NCBI RefSeq assembly: GCF_902706295.1
Contig: NZ_CACSJJ010000011.1
Coordinates: 1 to 64,000 of the forward strand
From: Arthrobacter sp. 18067
GTDB taxonomy: Bacteria; Actinomycetota; Actinomycetes; Actinomycetales; Micrococcaceae
Direction of reading: 5' to 3'
DNA: 64,000 nt
Shown here: positions 60,826 to 64,000 of the stretch, one piece after another
Layout: every line of letters begins with the position of its first letter
Numbering within the stretch: the first letter of the stretch is position 1
Translations under genes and position numbers: made by a program
Notes under the pieces: model-generated
What the model was told of the DNA's origin: nothing
The model's input: the letters and a program-made list of their open reading frames with translations, nothing else
Database searches by the model: none

Positions 60826-62244
60826 GTGACTAGCGAGCAGAACAAGACATTCGACCTCTCGGCATCCTTCAAGGCGTATGACGTCCGCGGGATCGTGGGT
60901 GAATCCATCACGGCCGAAATCGTCGAGGCCGTGGGTGCTGCCTTTATCGACGTCCTGGGCCTCGAGGGCGAGACCGTCCTGGTCGGCGGCGACATGCGCC
61001 CCTCCTCGCCGGAGTTCAGCCAGGCCTTTGCCAACGGCGCAGCAACGCGTGGCGCGAACGTCCAACTGCTGGACCTGATCTCCACAGATGAGCTCTACTA
61101 CGCATGCGGCGCTTTGAACGCCGCCGGCGCCACGTTCACCGCCAGCCACAACCCGGCCGAATACAACGGCATCAAAATGGCCAAGGCAGGCGCCCAGCCC
61201 ATCTCCTCTGAGTCCGGCCTGAAGGAAATCCAGGCCCTCGCCGAGCAGTACCTGAACTCCGGCACCATCCCGGCAGCGGCAAACCGCGGTGAGATCGGCG
61301 TGCACGACGTCCTGAAGGACTACTCGGAATACCTGCGCAAACTCGTGGACCTTTCCGGCTCACGTCCGCTGAAGATCGTTGTGGACGCCGGCAACGGCAT
61401 GGCCGGGCTGACCACCCCGGCAGTGCTTGGCGACAAACTGCTCCCGGCACTGCCGTTCGAGATCGTCCCGCTCTACTTTGAGCTGGACGGTTCGTTCCCC
61501 AACCACCCGGCCAACCCGTTGGAACCGGAAAACCTCCGTGACCTGCAGGCCGCTGTCATCAAACACGGCGCGGACATCGGCTTGGCCTTCGACGGCGACG
61601 CTGACCGCTGCTTCGTGATCGACGAAAAGGGTGAGTCGGTCTCCCCGTCCGCGATCACCGGTATGGTTGCCCGCCGTGAGATCGCCCGCGCCCAGGCAGC
61701 AGGGGAAGAAACCCCTGTGATCATCCACAACCTCCTCACGTCCAAGGCCGTACCTGAACTGGTGGCCAAGGACGGCGGCCGCGCGGTACGGACCCGTGTG
61801 GGACACTCCTTCATCAAAGCCGTCATGGCCGAAGAAGGCGCCGTGTTCGGCGGGGAGCACTCCGCGCACTTCTACTTCCGGGATTTCTGGAACGCCGACA
61901 CCGGCATGCTTGCTGCCATGCACGTCCTGGCCGCCCTCGGCGAGCAGGACGGTCCGCTGTCCGAGCTCGGCCGTCAGTACGAGCCCTACGTCTCCTCCGG
62001 TGAAATCAACTCGGAAATCGAGGACAAGGCAGGCGCAGTCGAGCGGGTCCGCGTCGACTTTGAAACCGAAGACATCGACATCGACCACATGGACGGCAGC
62101 ACATTCACGGCCAAGGACGGCAGCTGGTGGTTCAACCTGCGCCCCTCCAACACCGAACCCTTCCTGCGCCTGAACGCAGAAGCCAAGGACCAGCCCACCA
62201 TGGAAAAGATCCGCGACCGCGTCCTCGCACTGGTCCGGGCATAG
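60826..62244 (+). CDS. manB: Phosphomannomutase / phosphoglucomutase
   Basis: A 472-residue alpha-D-phosphohexomutase interconverting mannose (or glucose) 6-phosphate and 1-phosphate for GDP-mannose and glycan synthesis. The active-site phosphoserine is Ser107 (TFTASHNPAEYNGIK); the magnesium loop FDGDADRCFVID, the sugar-binding GGEHSAHFYFRDF and the phosphate-binding RPSNTEPFLRLNAEA are present. The GTG at 60826 gives the normal N-terminus; the longer frame to 60661 runs back into recQ. Followed after 8 bases by a small hypothetical gene. Confidence 0.93.
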   Translation: MTSEQNKTFDLSASFKAYDVRGIVGESITAEIVEAVGAAFIDVLGLEGETVLVGGDMRPSSPEFSQAFANGAATRGANVQLLDLISTDELYYACGALNAAGATFTASHNPAEYNGIKMAKAGAQPISSESGLKEIQALAEQYLNSGTIPAAANRGEIGVHDVLKDYSEYLRKLVDLSGSRPLKIVVDAGNGMAGLTTPAVLGDKLLPALPFEIVPLYFELDGSFPNHPANPLEPENLRDLQAAVIKHGADIGLAFDGDADRCFVIDEKGESVSPSAITGMVARREIARAQAAGEETPVIIHNLLTSKAVPELVAKDGGRAVRTRVGHSFIKAVMAEEGAVFGGEHSAHFYFRDFWNADTGMLAAMHVLAALGEQDGPLSELGRQYEPYVSSGEINSEIEDKAGAVERVRVDFETEDIDIDHMDGSTFTAKDGSWWFNLRPSNTEPFLRLNAEAKDQPTMEKIRDRVLALVRA

Positions 62245-62252
62245 GTCCAGGC

Positions 62253-62708
62253 ATGAGCGACCAGCCCGTTACCGATGGCGATTCAAGCGAATCAGACCAG
62301 GATCGCGAACTCCGTGAAACCTTGGGAACCGCGCTTGGGACTGCCCAGGAGCATCTCCAGCAGAACGGCGGATTCTTCCCGTTCGGCGTCACGTTGTCCG
62401 ACGACGGTGAGCTCCGGATAATGATGATTGCCCCCGGTGAGCCGGACGAAAACGGTGACGTCGACGCCGGTCAGATGCTCACGGACATCCAGGACCTGCT
62501 ACGCCAAGGCCGTGGTGATTTCCGGGCCATCGCAGTAGTAAGCGACGTCAGCCTGCCGGACCATGGATCTGACGGCATCCACGGCGCGGCCGAGCACCGG
62601 AACGGCGACGTTCTGGCCGCCATCATCCCGTACTCTCCCACGGCGGAGGGCTTCGCCTTCAGCGCGATGGAACCCGATACACACGAGCCATCCATCTGGG
62701 TGGACTAG
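62253..62708 (+). CDS. Conserved hypothetical protein downstream of manB
   Basis: A 151-residue acidic soluble protein (LGTALGTAQEHLQQNGGFFPFGVTL, GDFRAIAVVSDVSLPDHGSDGIHGAAEHRNGDVLAAIIPYSP). No domain recognised. The pattern of a N-terminal helix, then alternating strands, suggests an alpha/beta fold. The ATG is 8 bases after the manB stop, so it is probably cotranscribed. Function unknown. Confidence 0.75.
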   Translation: MSDQPVTDGDSSESDQDRELRETLGTALGTAQEHLQQNGGFFPFGVTLSDDGELRIMMIAPGEPDENGDVDAGQMLTDIQDLLRQGRGDFRAIAVVSDVSLPDHGSDGIHGAAEHRNGDVLAAIIPYSPTAEGFAFSAMEPDTHEPSIWVD

Positions 62709-62743
62709 ACCCTGCCCGTGAGCTGGACCCTAACCGTGAGCTG
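62708..62743. repeat. 18-base direct repeat before nsrR
   Basis: Units 62708-62725 and 62726-62743 (GACCCT..CCGTGAGCTG) differ at two bases. They end 5 bases before the nsrR ATG, where a ribosome binding site would be expected. Confidence 0.6.
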
Positions 62744-62748
62744 ATCCG

Positions 62749-63219
62749 ATGAAGATAAACGCGTTCGCAGATGTCAGCCTCCGTGCCATCATGGTGTTGG
62801 CCGCGGCTCCCGACGGTACGCTGCTGACCACCCAGGCAGTGGCCGACGCCGTGGGGACACCGTACAACCACGTCAGCAAGGCTATGGTCCGCCTGCGTGC
62901 ACTCGGTTACATCGACGTCGAACGTGGCCGGCTGGGCGGTTCCCGTCTGAATGAAACCGGACGCAGGGCCACCGTCGGGGAAGTCCTGAGGCACTTGGAC
63001 AGCCGGCAGGATCCGGCGGAGTGCCAATCTCCCACAAAGAATTGCCCGCTCATCACTGAATGCGGCCTGCGCCATGCGATGAATCGCGCCCGGGAGGCCT
63101 TCTACCGCGAGCTCGATACCGTGGTCATAGCTTCACTCCCCCACGCCCGCCAGATGAACCCGGTGTTCCAATCCATCGGGCTGCGCCCGGAGTTCAGGGT
63201 ACCGGCCACCCAGCCGTAA
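62749..63219 (+). CDS. nsrR: Rrf2-family nitric-oxide-sensing repressor NsrR
   Basis: A 156-residue regulator with an N-terminal winged helix (MKINAFADVSLRAIMVLA, TTQAVADAVGTPYNHVSKAMVRL) and three Cys (Cys92, Cys99, Cys105) that can bind an iron-sulfur cluster. Nitric oxide damages the cluster and releases DNA. The downstream hmp gene with an AT-rich inverted repeat is the classical NsrR target. No good ribosome binding site. Confidence 0.9.
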   Translation: MKINAFADVSLRAIMVLAAAPDGTLLTTQAVADAVGTPYNHVSKAMVRLRALGYIDVERGRLGGSRLNETGRRATVGEVLRHLDSRQDPAECQSPTKNCPLITECGLRHAMNRAREAFYRELDTVVIASLPHARQMNPVFQSIGLRPEFRVPATQP

Positions 63220-63293
63220 GCGCCCCCGCAAACCTCAGAAGGGCACTCGTCGCAGCCGCCCCCGCAGCTAGGCCTCTCCAGCTTGCACAACTC

Positions 63294-63310
63294 TTCTACG
63301 CAGTGTAGAA
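63294..63310. promoter_or_regulatory. Small inverted repeat upstream of hmp
   Basis: TTCTAC (63294-63299) and GTAGAA (63305-63310) are separated by 5 bases. Possible additional regulator site near the hmp promoter. Confidence 0.35.
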
Positions 63311-63322
63311 ATTGAGATATAA

Positions 63323-63347
63323 ATATACGCATTCCAAATGCATATAT
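63323..63347. promoter_or_regulatory. Candidate NsrR operator before hmp
   Basis: Arms ATATACGCATT (63323-63333) and AATGCATATAT (63337-63347) pair with one mismatch around CCA. The AT-richness is exceptional for this genome. It lies 40 bases before the hmp ATG and about 100 bases after nsrR. Confidence 0.6.
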
Positions 63348-63386
63348 ATCGGCCAGGTAAGAATGGCCCCTACACCCAGGAGAACC

Positions 63387-64000
63387 ATGCTCTCGGAAAA
63401 GTCCCGGCCCATCATCGAAGCAACCCTCCCCTTGGTGGGTGCACGCATCGGCTCAATCACGGCCGACTTCTACCAGAGGCTTTTCGCGGCGCATCCCGAG
63501 TTGCTCGACGGCCTGTTCAGCCGCTCCAACCAGCGTTCAGGTGATCAACAGCGGGCACTCGCCGGGAGCATCGCGGCTTTCGCGACCCATCTGGTGAACA
63601 ACCCCGGCACACTGCCCGAAACGGTCCTTTCCCGGATAGCCCACAAGCACGGCTCACTCGGGATCACCGAGGATCAGTACGGCGTGGTCTATGAGCACTT
63701 GTTCGCCGCCATCGCCGCAGACCTGGCCGAAGTCATCACGCCGGACATCGCGGAAGCCTGGACCGAGGTCTACTGGCTCATGGCCGACGCGCTGATCAAG
63801 ATCGAAAAGGACCTCTACGCTTCACAGGCGAACATTAGGATGTGGATGCCTTGGCGCGTAATCGCCAAGGAACCGGCAGGCGCGGACGCCATGACCTTTA
63901 CTTTGGAGCCTGCCGATAACACCCCTGTCACAGCGGCAAAGGCAGGTCAATACGTCAGCGTCAAGGTCCGCCTCAGCGACGGCCTGCGCCAGGTGCGCCA
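63387..64000 (+). CDS. hmp: Flavohemoprotein / nitric oxide dioxygenase (5' part)
   Basis: The first 204 residues; the gene continues past the window. The globin domain (1 to about 140) has Tyr29 (DFYQRLF) and the proximal His88 (IAHKHGS), as in Hmp proteins that oxidise NO to nitrate. From about 155 the FAD-binding reductase domain starts (WRVIAKEPAGADAMTFTLEP, AGQYVSVKV). AGGAG precedes the ATG. It lies downstream of nsrR and a candidate operator, so NO induction is expected. Confidence 0.93.
   Translation, partial: MLSEKSRPIIEATLPLVGARIGSITADFYQRLFAAHPELLDGLFSRSNQRSGDQQRALAGSIAAFATHLVNNPGTLPETVLSRIAHKHGSLGITEDQYGVVYEHLFAAIAADLAEVITPDIAEAWTEVYWLMADALIKIEKDLYASQANIRMWMPWRVIAKEPAGADAMTFTLEPADNTPVTAAKAGQYVSVKVRLSDGLRQVR

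Noticed and set aside
1..64000. CRISPR arrays, prophage, IS elements or integrases
   Set aside because: No spaced direct-repeat array, transposase, integrase or phage structural gene was seen on either strand.

Overview
The window comes from a high-GC actinobacterium. Gene content, frequent GTG starts, a CarD homologue, a bacterial proteasome activator, the GlgE glycogen pathway and a block syntenic with Mycobacterium tuberculosis rlmB-cysS-ispF-ispD-carD-lpqE all fit Actinobacteria. The overall flavour (Mak-GlgB fusion, DUF5058, DUF2516, typical rrn leader) suggests an Arthrobacter/Paenarthrobacter-like member of Micrococcaceae. The genus is inferred, not proven.

Layout. Positions 1-300 hold the leader and tandem promoters of an rRNA operon that reads leftwards out of the window. 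Positions 378-13740 are an alpha-glucan region: glgE-treS-mak/glgB on the minus strand, glgP divergent on the plus strand, and glgX followed by a secreted guanyl-specific RNase and its barstar-type inhibitor on the minus strand. Positions 13978-20674 carry a nitrilase-family hydrolase, rlmB, cysS, a small lipoprotein, ispF, ispD, carD and an LpqE-like lipoprotein. Positions 20756-24399 are a phosphate-sensing module (regX3, senX3, phoU, with a PHO-box-like direct repeat between senX3 and phoU) plus gpmA. Positions 24470-31077 have a methyltransferase-like protein, a DUF2516 protein, a Cys/Met-metabolism PLP enzyme, tmk-holB, a secreted tripeptidyl-peptidase-like hydrolase and a phosphonatase-like HAD protein. 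A tRNA-Thr follows. Positions 31928-37431 form an amide/peptide catabolism cluster: M20 amidohydrolase, two membrane proteins (one DUF5058), amidase and a double-domain Lrp regulator. Positions 37572-44010 hold an aldo-keto reductase, bpa, the cstA-ybdD pair, padR and a quinone oxidoreductase. The rest contains two tRNA-Ser genes, a VOC protein, a septum-formation lipoprotein, a 1510-residue secreted nuclease/5'-nucleotidase, cycA under a tandem glycine riboswitch, an FAD/NAD(P) protein, an S9 peptidase, an MFS exporter, a RecQ-phosphoribosyltransferase fusion, manB, nsrR and the start of hmp.

How parts work together. TreS, Mak, GlgE and GlgB make branched alpha-glucan from trehalose; GlgX and GlgP degrade it. 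SenX3-RegX3 and PhoU sense phosphate and may control themselves through the direct repeat. NsrR and Hmp form a nitric-oxide detoxification unit with an AT-rich inverted repeat before hmp. Glycine sensing controls the glycine/D-alanine/D-serine permease CycA.

The less expected signals are: a dispersed stem-loop element with a conserved loop and locus-specific stem (two copies, both between convergent genes); many starts 5-7 nt after a TANNNT box, which suggests widespread leaderless transcription; an in-frame SD and ATG at the Mak-GlgB junction; a 60-bp perfect palindrome; and an inverted pair of DnaA-box-like sequences before manB. I found no CRISPR array, prophage or insertion sequence.
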